A stretch of DNA of 64,000 nucleotides from an uncultured Roseobacter sp. GTDB lineage: Bacteria; Pseudomonadota; Alphaproteobacteria; Rhodobacterales; Rhodobacteraceae. The translations under genes and the position numbers were made by a program. The stretch covers positions 434,001 to 498,000 of the forward strand of contig NZ_CANLXG010000001.1 of NCBI RefSeq assembly GCF_947495025.1. Reading direction: 5' to 3'. Of this stretch, positions 10,609 to 20,718 are shown in pieces. Numbering within the stretch: the first letter of the stretch is position 1; each line of letters starts with the position of its first letter. The notes under the pieces were generated by a model. The model ran no database searches. It worked only from the letters and a program-made list of their open reading frames with translations, and was not told the origin of the DNA.

Positions 10609-10844
10609 GAAGCGTCTTCGCCCTCATAAAGGCTGATCGGCTGGCTGGGCATGATTGTGGAAATCGCGTGCTTGTACACCAGCTGGGACTGACCGTCCCG
10701 ACGCAGCAACACACAGAAATTATCAAACCAGGTGATCACACCCTGCAGTTTCACCCCATTGATCAGAAAGATCGTTACGGGAACTTTGGTTTTGCGCACA
10801 TGATTCAGGAATGCATCCTGAAGGTTCTGTCTGTCCGACGCCAT
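10605..10844 (-). CDS. hfq: RNA chaperone Hfq
   Basis: [66 protein letters not shown]; the true start is inside the 111-aa ORF. Its end overlaps the hflX start by 4 nt. Confidence 0.97.
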
Positions 10845-10976
10845 TCTGGTATTCGCCTTTTTTTCTTGCCGGGGGCCGCGGACCGGTCCCTCTCCCTCTG
10901 TTGCGAGTATGAAGGGGACTGCGAAGAGATTCCACCCCAAAAAACAGTCCGTTACGGACCTATTCGCGCCAGAGGT

Positions 10977-12530
10977 TTACCCGCGCCAGAGATCAGGCGT
11001 CAAAAGCGCAATAATGGCAAGGGTTTCCAGCCGTCCCAGCACCATTGCAGCACAGAAAACCGCCTTGGCTGTTCCGCTGAGCTCCGACAGCGCAATGGGC
11101 TCTTCGGCCGCAAAAGAAATCAGCGGTCCGGTCGTCGACAGGCCCGCAACAGCCAGCACGATTGCGTCCTCAAATTCCACGCCCAGCAGCGCGAGCAGCA
11201 TTGTGATCGCCGCGAGGGTCAGCGCAAAAAGCATGAAGAAAATCCATGCGATAAAGGCACCATTACGTTGTATGCGGCGGCTTTCACGCCCGGCCCGACT
11301 GACCGACGAGGGATGCACAAGCCTTTCCAGTTCGCGACGGCCGTTGAGGTAAAGCGCAAAGACCCTCAGGAGTTTGACCCCGCCCGCAGTGGTTGCAACA
11401 CCGCCGCCGATAAGCGCCAGCCCCATCAGGATCAGTCCCGGTGTCTGCAGGCCTGACCAGGATTGTGCCTCGGTCCAGCCGGCACTGGCAAAACCGGTTG
11501 TTGTCAGAAACGACATGACGGTAAACAGCGCGCCCCAGAATGCGCGGATGGCCGCCTGCAGTTCTTCGCCTGTTTCGAAATCCAGCGCGCCCAGCCAGTG
11601 TCGCAGAAATATGATCAGCGGCACCCCGAGAACAATGGCCAGTCCCAGCCGGAATTCCGGGTCTGTGGTCAGCCCTCCCTGCGTCGCGGTGATCGTGTCC
11701 GAAGAAAAAGTCAGCCGCGACAGCGCAAACAGCATAAAGAGCAGCATAAGGATCTCGCCGGTGAAACCCGATCCGTTTTCGCCCAGACCGCCGACGGCTG
11801 AAATTCCGGAGGTGGCCATAACGGACATCGCGTGCGTCAGAGCCACCAGCGGTCGGTCGCCACTGATAAAGAGCAGCACCCAGAGCAGCACCGTCAGCCC
11901 GACATAAATCGGCACCAGCGCCGTCACAATGCGCAGCAGACGCGCCCGCGGATCCGTGCGGCCATAAATGGTGCTCTGGCTCTCGCGCTGACCAGGTTCT
12001 GCCTGTGCTGTCACCTCAAAACCACCAAGGTTCAGTGGCGCGAGGATAGCAGACGCGGCGATCCACATCGTGATCCCCCCCATCCAGCCGACCTGCGCAC
12101 GCCACAGGTGCAGCGTGTCATTCAGCCTTTCGGGACGGTCGAAAAGTGTCGCACCGGTCGTCGTGACCGCGCTCACCATTTCGACATAGGCGTTCATGAA
12201 AGTCGTGGTGTTCAGCCCCTCAAAAAACGGGACCGCGAGGAAAAACGGCAGAAAAACAAAGGTCGAGAACAGCGACATCAGGGTACCCAGGGCACCGTGC
12301 CGCGGCCGGCGGCCTGCATGTGCCGTGGCAATCATCCCGAAGATGATCAGCCCCAGCAGGCAGCAGTAGAAAAACGCCCGTGCGGTTTCCAGTTCGCGCA
12401 CAGCGCCGCCGTGCAGAGCCGGCACCAGCATCGAGACAGAGGCCACCCCGAAGATCAGCAGAAACAGTGGCATCTCCAGCAGCTGTTCCAGGGCTGATCT
12501 GCGCCCGGCGGTATGTCGCGCGCGGGACAT
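10977..12530 (-). CDS. trkH: Trk-type potassium transporter membrane subunit TrkH
   Basis: 517 aa; EMVSAVTTTGATLF, TTTGFASAG and GGVATTAGGVKLLRV pore/linker motifs, multi-pass membrane. Confidence 0.92.
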   Translation of the reverse strand: MSRARHTAGRRSALEQLLEMPLFLLIFGVASVSMLVPALHGGAVRELETARAFFYCCLLGLIIFGMIATAHAGRRPRHGALGTLMSLFSTFVFLPFFLAVPFFEGLNTTTFMNAYVEMVSAVTTTGATLFDRPERLNDTLHLWRAQVGWMGGITMWIAASAILAPLNLGGFEVTAQAEPGQRESQSTIYGRTDPRARLLRIVTALVPIYVGLTVLLWVLLFISGDRPLVALTHAMSVMATSGISAVGGLGENGSGFTGEILMLLFMLFALSRLTFSSDTITATQGGLTTDPEFRLGLAIVLGVPLIIFLRHWLGALDFETGEELQAAIRAFWGALFTVMSFLTTTGFASAGWTEAQSWSGLQTPGLILMGLALIGGGVATTAGGVKLLRVFALYLNGRRELERLVHPSSVSRAGRESRRIQRNGAFIAWIFFMLFALTLAAITMLLALLGVEFEDAIVLAVAGLSTTGPLISFAAEEPIALSELSGTAKAVFCAAMVLGRLETLAIIALLTPDLWRG

Positions 12531-12533
12531 GGA

Positions 12534-13910
12534 TCAGAAAAAATCGATCGAGACCTGCATCAGACGCTCAACTTCCGGCACGTCCTCTGTCAGGGCGAAA
12601 ATAGCGATGACGTCACCTTCGCTGATACGCGTGCTGCCAACCGGCCGGATCACCTCATCACCTTTGCGGAGCGCGCCGACCAGAACACCTTCGGGGAAGT
12701 CGATATCAGAGATTTTCTGACCCGCCAGCGGTGACGTCGACAGAACTTCGGCCTCGATCACCTCTGCCTCGGCATCGCCGATGGAATAGACCGCCCGCAC
12801 CCGCCCGTGCCGGATATGGCGGAGGATCGACGAGACCGTCGTCGCACGCGGATTGATGTAGGCATTGATGCCCAGCGGCCCCATCAGCGGCACCAGTGTG
12901 GGGTCGTTGATCAGCGCGATGACATAGGCGCAGCCTTCGGCCTTGGCACGAACGCAGGCCAGCATATTCGTTTTGTCATCATCGGTGATGGCGAGCATCG
13001 CATCGGCACGCGCGATCCCTGCTTCGGCCAGCAGCCCGGAATCGAGCCCGTCACCATTCAGGACAATCGTCCGTTCAAGCGCCTCGGCCGCGCGCTCTGC
13101 ACAATGCCGGTTCTTTTCGATAACCTTGGTGCGCACCCGCGCGACGCGTTTTTCGAGGGTCTGCGCGACGGTCAGACCAACATTTCCGCCGCCAACAAGC
13201 ACAACACGTTCCTGTTTGGACTGCTTCTTGCCAAAGATTTCCATCGTGCGCGGAATGTCGTCGACATGCGTGAAGATATAGCAGTCGTCACCGGCAAAAA
13301 GCTGATCCTTGGCTTCGGGCGCAAACAATGTGCCATCGCGGCGCACCCCCACGACGACGGCGCGCAGTGTGGAGAACAGATCTGTCAGCTGGCGCAGCGA
13401 CGTATTGAGCACAGGGCAGCTGTCATCGAGACTGATGCCCAGCAGGTGCGCCTTGCCCTCCATGAAGACTTCGGTGTCAAAGGCCGCCGGCGCGGACAGG
13501 CGCTGGAGCGCGGCCGCCGCGACTTCCTTTTCCGGGCTGATCACCACGTCAATGGGCATATGATCACGCCGGTAAAGATCAGAATAAATAGCATCCAGAT
13601 AGGACTGGCTGCGCAGGCGCGCGATCTTGCGGTTTATGCCGAACACCGAATGCGCAACCTGGCAGGTCACCATGTTTACTTCGTCCGAATGGGTTGCGGC
13701 GATGATCATTTCCGCATCCCGGGCCCCTGCCCGGTCGAGCACATCAGGATAGCTCGCAAAGCCCGCAATACCCTGAACATCCAGAGAGTCAGTTGCCCGG
13801 CGCACAAGATCTGGGTTGTTGTCGACAACGGTGACGTCGTTACGCTCACCGGAAAGATGTCGCGCGATCTGCCAGCCAACCTGACCGGCACCGCAGATGA
13901 TGACCTTCAT
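12534..13910 (-). CDS. trkA: Trk system potassium transporter peripheral subunit TrkA
   Basis: MKVIICGAGQVGWQIARHLSGERNDVTVVDNN, second RCK repeat VVLVGGGNVGLTVAQTLE. Confidence 0.95.
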   Translation of the reverse strand: MKVIICGAGQVGWQIARHLSGERNDVTVVDNNPDLVRRATDSLDVQGIAGFASYPDVLDRAGARDAEMIIAATHSDEVNMVTCQVAHSVFGINRKIARLRSQSYLDAIYSDLYRRDHMPIDVVISPEKEVAAAALQRLSAPAAFDTEVFMEGKAHLLGISLDDSCPVLNTSLRQLTDLFSTLRAVVVGVRRDGTLFAPEAKDQLFAGDDCYIFTHVDDIPRTMEIFGKKQSKQERVVLVGGGNVGLTVAQTLEKRVARVRTKVIEKNRHCAERAAEALERTIVLNGDGLDSGLLAEAGIARADAMLAITDDDKTNMLACVRAKAEGCAYVIALINDPTLVPLMGPLGINAYINPRATTVSSILRHIRHGRVRAVYSIGDAEAEVIEAEVLSTSPLAGQKISDIDFPEGVLVGALRKGDEVIRPVGSTRISEGDVIAIFALTEDVPEVERLMQVSIDFF

Positions 13911-14012
13911 GCTTTGCGTCCTTCAGAGCATTTCCGGACCCTCTGAATGGCAGATGGCTCTGATACGGTCAATTCAATTGTCCAGGGGCACCGGGCCGTG
14001 CAATATGCGGGT

Positions 14013-14495
14013 ATGAAACGGTTTCTGCGTTATTTCTGCTCTGGTGCACTTTTCGGGCTGCTCGTCGCCTGCGCGCCGGTGACGATGTATTACGACGCCG
14101 GCGCCGAAGTATCCCGGCTGGAGACCGACCTGCTGAACTGTCAGGTCTCCGCCGCACAGAACGTTCCGGTTTCCAATCAGGTACGGCGTGACCCACCCCA
14201 GTATTACCCCGCGCGGCGCGTCTGCCGACGGGATGGCTCGTGCTATACAACCGGCGGATTTTTTGATCCGGGCAATGTCTACACGGTAGATGTGAATGCG
14301 GGCCTGCGCGCGCGGGTGACCAACCAGTGTATGGAAGAGCGCGGTTACCGACAGGTCAGTATCCCGCGCTGTTCGGGCGATATATCGCGCAACGCGATCC
14401 CCGCTGTGACACGCGTGTTGCCGGAACTGACACCAAAAAGCTGCATTATCAGCAACAAGGACAAAACCTGGCAGATTCTGAACAACTCCGGCTGA
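14013..14495 (+). CDS. Hypothetical lipoprotein
   Basis: Internal start MKRFLRYFCSGALFGLLVACAPVTMYYDAG, lipobox LVAC; several conserved cysteines. Confidence 0.75.
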   Translation: MKRFLRYFCSGALFGLLVACAPVTMYYDAGAEVSRLETDLLNCQVSAAQNVPVSNQVRRDPPQYYPARRVCRRDGSCYTTGGFFDPGNVYTVDVNAGLRARVTNQCMEERGYRQVSIPRCSGDISRNAIPAVTRVLPELTPKSCIISNKDKTWQILNNSG

Positions 14496-14547
14496 TTTTG
14501 TCGCTTTTGCGCTGGCACCCCTGTCGGGGGCTTTCTACTCATAGCGC

Positions 14548-15576
14548 ATGAGCGTTTCGATTCCCCGGATCACACCCGACCTGCAGCCAGCCCGGACCCT
14601 TGTCAGGGATCTCTATGCCGATATGGCCCGCGCCGATGCTGACACGATCGGTGCTGTGCTCAGCCGTTATATGGCTCCGGACTGCCACTGGTACGGCATG
14701 CACCCGTTTCACGAACAGACCGGCCCTGAGGCCGTCACCGGTGTATTCTGGTCACCGTTTCTGCAGGCTTTCACCAGCGTGCAGCGCCGCGAGGATATCT
14801 TTTTTGCGGGGCTGAACGAGATCGACGGGTTTCAGGGGCAATGGACCTGTTCAATGGGCCACCTGATGGGGCTGTTTGATCAGCCTTTCCTGGGCATTCC
14901 TCCGACCCGGCGTATCGCGATGGTGCGCTATGCCGAGTTCCACCACATTGAGGACGGTCAGATCACGGAATCGGCGCTTTTCGTTGATCTGATGCATCTG
15001 ATGCTGCAGGCGGGGCTGAACCCTCTTCGCGCGGAACAGACCGGTGCGCACCTGATCCAGCCCGGTCCGCTGACGCATGATGGCCTGCAGTTCGCCGCCG
15101 GCGACCCGGAAGCGTCACGGATAACGCTCGCACGTATCAACAACATGATCGGCAGCATTGACGCCGCCAATGCCGCGGCCACGCCACTGCATCCGCGTGA
15201 CGAACTGGCGGTTGACTGGAACCGGGACATGCTCTGGTGGGGTCCTGCCGGTATCGGCGCGACCTATACCATCGACCGCTACATCGAACAGCACCAGGGG
15301 CCGTTCCGCAAAGCCATCGACGACCGCGCTTTCAACGGCCACCTGTGTCGCATGGCCGAGGGCAACTACGGCGGGTTCTTTGGCTGGCCCAATCTGACGC
15401 TGACAAACGCGGGCGGTTTCATGGGCTTCCCGGCATCGGAGGTCCGCGCGGACATGCGTGTTGTTGATATCTACCGCCGGGACGGTGACAGGCTGGCCGA
15501 GAACTGGATATTCATCGACATGCTGCATTTCCTGAAAATGCAGGGGCACGACATTCTGGCCGAAATCGGCGGCTGA
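14548..15576 (+). CDS. SnoaL/NTF2-like protein, apparently two tandem domains
   Basis: 342 aa; both halves end in SnoaL-like motifs (FHHIEDGQITESALFVDLMHLMLQAGL; YRRDGDRLAENWIFIDMLHFLKMQG). Confidence 0.8.
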   Translation: MSVSIPRITPDLQPARTLVRDLYADMARADADTIGAVLSRYMAPDCHWYGMHPFHEQTGPEAVTGVFWSPFLQAFTSVQRREDIFFAGLNEIDGFQGQWTCSMGHLMGLFDQPFLGIPPTRRIAMVRYAEFHHIEDGQITESALFVDLMHLMLQAGLNPLRAEQTGAHLIQPGPLTHDGLQFAAGDPEASRITLARINNMIGSIDAANAAATPLHPRDELAVDWNRDMLWWGPAGIGATYTIDRYIEQHQGPFRKAIDDRAFNGHLCRMAEGNYGGFFGWPNLTLTNAGGFMGFPASEVRADMRVVDIYRRDGDRLAENWIFIDMLHFLKMQGHDILAEIGG

Positions 15577-15581
15577 TCCGA

Positions 15582-16994
15582 TTACTCTGCTGTTTCCGGT
15601 TCTTCGTCCATGTGCGCGACACGCGCGCCTGATTTGGCCGAGGTCACAACGCCCAGCGACTTCAGTTTGCGGTGCAGCGCGGAACGCTCCATGCCGACAA
15701 AGTTGGCGGTCCGCGAAATATTGCCGCCAAAACGGTTGATCTGCGTCAGCAGGTATTCCCGCTCGAAGGCTTCACGGGCTTCACGCAGCGCCAGAGTTGC
15801 AAGCGCGCCTGAAAGCACCACACGGTTCTGATCGCTGCCGCCTTCCTCGTTGCCGGGCAGTTCCCGCGCTTCGATGACGCCGTTGCCGTCCCCCAGGATC
15901 AGCACCCGTTCGATCAGGTTCTTGAGCTGGCGCACGTTGCCAGGCCACACCATTGTCTGCATCAGGGCCACCGCATCGTCACTCAGTTCGCGCAGCGGCA
16001 ATCCCTGCGACGTGTTCATCTCTGCGATGAAATGGCGTGCAAGCTCAGGAATATCCTCGCGCCGGTCCTCAAGCGCGGGCACAATGATCGGCACGACATT
16101 CAGCCTGTGGTAAAGTTCTTCGCGGAATGTTCCGGCTGCAATGGCCTCCTCAAGATCACGGTTGGTCGAGGAAATGACCCGCAGGTCCACCCGCACCTTG
16201 TCATTGCCCCCCACGCGCTGGAACTGCTGATCCACCAGCACGCGCAGGATTTTGGACTGCGTCCCGACGGGCATGTCGGCAACCTCGTCGAAATAGATGA
16301 TGCCCCCGTGCGCTTCTTCGAGCAGCCCGGGCTCGACACCACGTTCTGGCGTCTCACGCCCGAACAGCACTTCTTCCATTCGGTCGGGCGCCACACCGGC
16401 ACAGTTCACCGTCACAAAAGGGCCACCAGACCGGTTGGAATTGGCGTGAATATACCGTGCGGCGACTTCTTTGCCGCTGCCGGCGGGCCCGGTAAGCATC
16501 ACCCTGCCGTTGGATTTTGTAACCTTGTCGAGGTTGCTTACCAGCGTGCGGAAAGACGCCGAACTTCCGATCATCTCGGCGCGGGTATCGTCACGACGCC
16601 GCAGGCTCTGGTTTTCGCGCCGCAGTCGCGAGGTTTCCATCGCACGGCGGATCACGACAAGCAGCTGGTCGATGTTAAAAGGCTTTTCGATGAAATCATA
16701 TGCGCCCTGCTTGATCGCCGCGACGGCGATCTCGATGTTGCCGTGTCCCGAGATGATCACCACCGGTACGTCCTGGTTGTCCCGCCGCACGGTTTTGAGG
16801 ATGTCGATGCCATCCATACGACTGTCTTTCAGCCAGATATCCAGGATAATCAGTGCCGGCGGCTCTCCGTTGATCGCCGCCATTGCCTCGTCCGAATTGC
16901 CCGCCAGCCGGGTGGCATAGCCTTCGTCCTGCAGAATGTCGGATATCAGCTCGCGGATATCGCGTTCGTCGTCAACAATCAGAATATCACTCAT
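15582..16994 (-). CDS. ntrX: Nitrogen-regulation response regulator NtrX
   Basis: MSDILIVDDERDIRELISDILQDEGY receiver; AAA+ domain TGPAGSGKEVAARYIH; Fis-type HTH NISRTANFVGMERSALHRKLKSLGV. Start placed at 16994 inside the longer ORF. Confidence 0.94.
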   Translation of the reverse strand: MSDILIVDDERDIRELISDILQDEGYATRLAGNSDEAMAAINGEPPALIILDIWLKDSRMDGIDILKTVRRDNQDVPVVIISGHGNIEIAVAAIKQGAYDFIEKPFNIDQLLVVIRRAMETSRLRRENQSLRRRDDTRAEMIGSSASFRTLVSNLDKVTKSNGRVMLTGPAGSGKEVAARYIHANSNRSGGPFVTVNCAGVAPDRMEEVLFGRETPERGVEPGLLEEAHGGIIYFDEVADMPVGTQSKILRVLVDQQFQRVGGNDKVRVDLRVISSTNRDLEEAIAAGTFREELYHRLNVVPIIVPALEDRREDIPELARHFIAEMNTSQGLPLRELSDDAVALMQTMVWPGNVRQLKNLIERVLILGDGNGVIEARELPGNEEGGSDQNRVVLSGALATLALREAREAFEREYLLTQINRFGGNISRTANFVGMERSALHRKLKSLGVVTSAKSGARVAHMDEEPETAE

Positions 16995-19248
16995 CGGTTC
17001 CGGTTCCTTCCTGAGCCAGTTCTTTTTGCGGTGCATCAGATGTCGTACAGGGCAGTGTGATCACCGCCATCGCACCGAAATGGGTTTGCCCGTCAAAAAC
17101 GGGCGCGTCTTCGAGCACAAGGCTGCCGCCGTGCTCCTCAATGATCTTCTTTACAATCGGCAGACCAAGGCCGGTGCCTTCGCTGCGGGTTGTCACATAA
17201 GGTTCAAACAGCCGGGCGCGGTCCTCGGGCAGGCCGGTACCGTTGTCCGCCACTGTGATCCGGGCGCGGCCCCGCCGAAGCACCATATCCACTCTGATCT
17301 GCGGGGAATGACCCTCAGGCGCGCCTTTTTCCTGCAGTATTTCAATGGCTTCACCGGCATTCTTGATGAGGTTGGTCAGCGCCTGACTGATCATTGTGCT
17401 GTCAAGTTCCGCCTCGACTGGTTCATCCGGCAGACTGGCCGTGATTTTCACATCCGGCTGCCCCGTCTGCTGGAGCAGCACCGCGTCACGCACAAGCTGT
17501 TTGAGGTCCAGCGGTTTGCGTTCGGGTTCGGGCATCCGGGCAAATTTGGAGAATTCATCGACAATACGCCGCAGATCGCCTGTCTGGCGCACGATGACAC
17601 CGGTCATCTGTTCCAGCGCCTCGCTGTCCTCGCCAACGCGCGAGGAAAACTTGCGTTTGATCCGTTCCGCGGAAAGCTGAATAGGCGTCAGCGGATTCTT
17701 GATCTCATGCGCAATCCGTCTGGCCACATCGCCCCAGGCGGCCATCCGCTGGGCACTCACAAGGTCGGTCACATCGTCAAATGCAACCACATAGCCTTCC
17801 AGACGGCCATCTTCGCTCCGCCGCGTCGACATGCGCACCAGCAGATTCTCACGCCTGCCGTTCCGGCTGACCTTGACCTCGCCCTGAGAGACCTCTTCGG
17901 GGGCCTGTTTCACGGCCTCAAACAAGGGGCCGAATTCCGGCACGGCAACCGACAGGGCGGCGGTCTGACGCTCGCCGTTCCAGTCCAGCAGCCGCTCTGC
18001 GCTGCGGTTCACAAAGGTGATCCGCCCGTCAGAGTCCAGCCCGACAACACCCGAGGTCACAGAGCTGAGCACGGAATCGAACAGCCTGCGGCGGCGTTCA
18101 ATCTGCTGGGTGTTGTCCATCAGCGTGTCACGCTGCACTTTGAGCTGGCGCGTCATCTGGTTGAAATACCGGCCAAGCATCGCAATTTCATCGTCGCCGA
18201 CTTCTTCACGGACCTGGATATCCAGATCCCCTGCCCCAACCTGTTGCGCGGCCCCCGTCAGCCGGCCAACAGGCCCGGACAGACGTTCGGCAAACCACAG
18301 CCCCAGCCATATCGCGGCAAGGATCAGAATGAGCGCAAAGGCCAGATAAAGAAGCCCGAATTCAAACAGCAGACGCCCGCGTTCGCTCTCAAGCTGCTGA
18401 TAAAGGCGCACCGTTTCCTGTGTCTCATCAAGCAGAGAGAGGATTTCGCCGTCCACATCGCGGCTGACATAGAGATACCTGTCCGTAAATGCCGTCAGCA
18501 TCACCAGCGCGCGGAATTCGTTGTTGGGCCAGTCCTCGATGATCACCACATCGCCGCCCTGTGCTTCGCGGATATTCGCCTCGGTCGGTTCTTCGTAGTT
18601 GAACAGGTAAGACCTCTCGCCGCGCGCACGCAGGTCGCGGGTACCGTCGATCAGATAAGCTTCGCGCAGACCGCGCTGGATCTGACGCTGTCCCTCGCTG
18701 AGCAGATCACTGTCCGAAATCAGAATACCGGCCAGGCGGGCTTCGTCGATGGATTCAGCCAGTGCAAGCGCGTCCTCCGCAAGATCGCCGCGCTGTTCGG
18801 CCTCATAGGCCTGTGCCGCGGCCAGCGAATTGCCGACCACCTCGCGCACGCGGTCCGAGAACCAGCCCTCCAGACCCACATTCACCGTCAGGCCGGCAAA
18901 AATGGCCACGGTCACGGTCGGTATCAGCGCCAGCAGGGCAAACACACCGGTCAGCCGCAGGTGCAGCCTCGACCCGGCGGATTTGGCCCGTCTGGCCGCG
19001 ATCAGCCGTCCGACCTGTGCCAGCACAAGGGCTGCGACGACCAGGATGTAGACCATATCCGCCAGCAGGATAAGCCGCAGGCTGAGCGTGGTGCTCGCCT
19101 CGCCCAGAGGCCCGAGAATCAGATAGGTCGACAGCGCCAGAACCGGGCCCAGCACCACGAGGCCCAGCGTTGCTGCATTGCGCACACGTCTGAGGCGGCG
19201 CAAACGCCCCAGCCGCAGTCGCAGTGACTTTTCCACACGGGATGCCAC
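16987..19248 (-). CDS. ntrY: Sensor histidine kinase NtrY
   Basis: 753 aa; N-terminal TMs, HAMP, PAS, RRIAHEIKNPLTPIQLSAERIKRKF H-box, GTGLGLPIVKKIIEEHGG. Confidence 0.94.
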   Translation of the reverse strand: MASRVEKSLRLRLGRLRRLRRVRNAATLGLVVLGPVLALSTYLILGPLGEASTTLSLRLILLADMVYILVVAALVLAQVGRLIAARRAKSAGSRLHLRLTGVFALLALIPTVTVAIFAGLTVNVGLEGWFSDRVREVVGNSLAAAQAYEAEQRGDLAEDALALAESIDEARLAGILISDSDLLSEGQRQIQRGLREAYLIDGTRDLRARGERSYLFNYEEPTEANIREAQGGDVVIIEDWPNNEFRALVMLTAFTDRYLYVSRDVDGEILSLLDETQETVRLYQQLESERGRLLFEFGLLYLAFALILILAAIWLGLWFAERLSGPVGRLTGAAQQVGAGDLDIQVREEVGDDEIAMLGRYFNQMTRQLKVQRDTLMDNTQQIERRRRLFDSVLSSVTSGVVGLDSDGRITFVNRSAERLLDWNGERQTAALSVAVPEFGPLFEAVKQAPEEVSQGEVKVSRNGRRENLLVRMSTRRSEDGRLEGYVVAFDDVTDLVSAQRMAAWGDVARRIAHEIKNPLTPIQLSAERIKRKFSSRVGEDSEALEQMTGVIVRQTGDLRRIVDEFSKFARMPEPERKPLDLKQLVRDAVLLQQTGQPDVKITASLPDEPVEAELDSTMISQALTNLIKNAGEAIEILQEKGAPEGHSPQIRVDMVLRRGRARITVADNGTGLPEDRARLFEPYVTTRSEGTGLGLPIVKKIIEEHGGSLVLEDAPVFDGQTHFGAMAVITLPCTTSDAPQKELAQEGTGTDE

Positions 19249-19350
19249 CCGATGTCCTCACCTATGATGTGGTGCCAGAAGCACCAGACCGCATTATTTT
19301 GTGATCTCCACGAGGAGTGTCCCCCATGTGCCACGGTTTGTGTTGCGGTT

Positions 19351-20715
19351 TTACATCAATTTGCGGCGGCGTGTCACCTCAATATCGAGATCTGTGATCT
19401 TTTTCCGGAGAGTATTCCGGTTTATCCCCAGCAAATCCGCACATTTCGCCTGGTTCCCGCCGGTCGCTTCCAGCGCAATCTCGATCATCGGCGCTTCGAC
19501 TTCGCGCAGTATCCGGGCGTACAGGCCCGCAGGCGGCAGCATATTGCCGTGCAGATCAAAGTACCGCCGAAGGTGCCGTTCAACTGATGCCCCGAGTTTC
19601 TCTGTATTTCCTGCCGCGCGCATCGGCTCCAGATCCGGCTGAGCGCCAAGCACCTGCTCCACCTCTGACGCGGTGATTTCCGCTGCCCTGCTGGTCAGGC
19701 CCAGACGGCGGATCGCGTTTTCCAGCTGGCGGACGTTGCCAGGCCAGGAATAGTTCCGGAAAATCTCGGCGGCCTCCGCAGACAGGCTGCGGGCCGCGGC
19801 CCCCGAAGCTTCGGCGCGGGTCAGGAAGTGTTCCGCCAGCAGCGGAATATCGTCAACGCGTTCGCGCAGCGCAGGCACCATCAGTGTCGCGCCACTGAGC
19901 CGGTAATAGAGGTCTTTGCGCATTTCGCCCTTTTCCATGGCCGCATTCAGATCACTCTGACTGGTGGCGAGGAACCGCGGCGCATATTCGCCCGGCGTGT
20001 CCATCATCCGGACGACCCTGGCCTGAAGCTCCTCGGAAAGATCCCCGATCTCATCTATCAGCAATGTGCCGCCCTTGACCCGGGCCAGCAGGCGCGCCGG
20101 CCCTTCCAGTTCCTGCAGATCAGCGCCGGTGGCAGTGACGAACGGCAGGTTGCGCCGGTCTGAAAAATCATGAACGGCGCGGGCAATCAGCGATTTCCCG
20201 GTGCCGGATTCCCCCCAGACCAGTACGGGCAGATCGGTGTTCATCACCCGGGCAACAATGCGGTAGAGCGCCTGCATCACTGCCGTGCGACCGACCAGCG
20301 GCAGATCATCAGGCCGCTCGTCACCCTGAACGGGCGCGCGCCGGGACTGCTGGCGCGTTTCAAGCGCACGCGCTGTCCGCTTCATCAGGTCCGGCAGGTC
20401 GAAAGGTTTGGGCAGGTAATCATAGGCCTCAGCCTCGGCGGCCTGAATTGCCGTCATGATGGTGTTCTGCGCCGAAATGACGATCACCGGCAGCCCTGGC
20501 CGGTCCTCGCTGATCTTCGGCAGCATTTCCAGGCCGTTCCCGTCCGGCATCATCACATCCGAGATCACAACGTCACCCTTGCCCTCGCTGACCCAGCGCA
20601 TCAGCGTCGTCAGGCTCGAGGTGGCATGCACCTTGCAGCCGGCGCGGGTCAGTGCCTGGGTCAGGACTGTGCGGATCGTGCGGTCATCGTCTGCGACCAG
20701 AACGGTACCATCCAT
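19351..20715 (-). CDS. ntrC: Nitrogen-regulation response regulator NtrC
   Basis: [22 protein letters not shown] receiver; AAA+ [16 protein letters not shown]-term [31 protein letters not shown]. Confidence 0.94.
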   Translation of the reverse strand: MDGTVLVADDDRTIRTVLTQALTRAGCKVHATSSLTTLMRWVSEGKGDVVISDVMMPDGNGLEMLPKISEDRPGLPVIVISAQNTIMTAIQAAEAEAYDYLPKPFDLPDLMKRTARALETRQQSRRAPVQGDERPDDLPLVGRTAVMQALYRIVARVMNTDLPVLVWGESGTGKSLIARAVHDFSDRRNLPFVTATGADLQELEGPARLLARVKGGTLLIDEIGDLSEELQARVVRMMDTPGEYAPRFLATSQSDLNAAMEKGEMRKDLYYRLSGATLMVPALRERVDDIPLLAEHFLTRAEASGAAARSLSAEAAEIFRNYSWPGNVRQLENAIRRLGLTSRAAEITASEVEQVLGAQPDLEPMRAAGNTEKLGASVERHLRRYFDLHGNMLPPAGLYARILREVEAPMIEIALEATGGNQAKCADLLGINRNTLRKKITDLDIEVTRRRKLM

Positions 20716-20718
20716 CTG

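Noticed and set aside
12807-13946. 379-aa plus-strand ORF
   Set aside because: Antisense to trkA.
16936-19227. 763-aa plus-strand ORF
   Set aside because: Fully antisense to ntrY, whose protein is clearly recognisable; low-complexity composition typical of GC-rich shadow ORFs.
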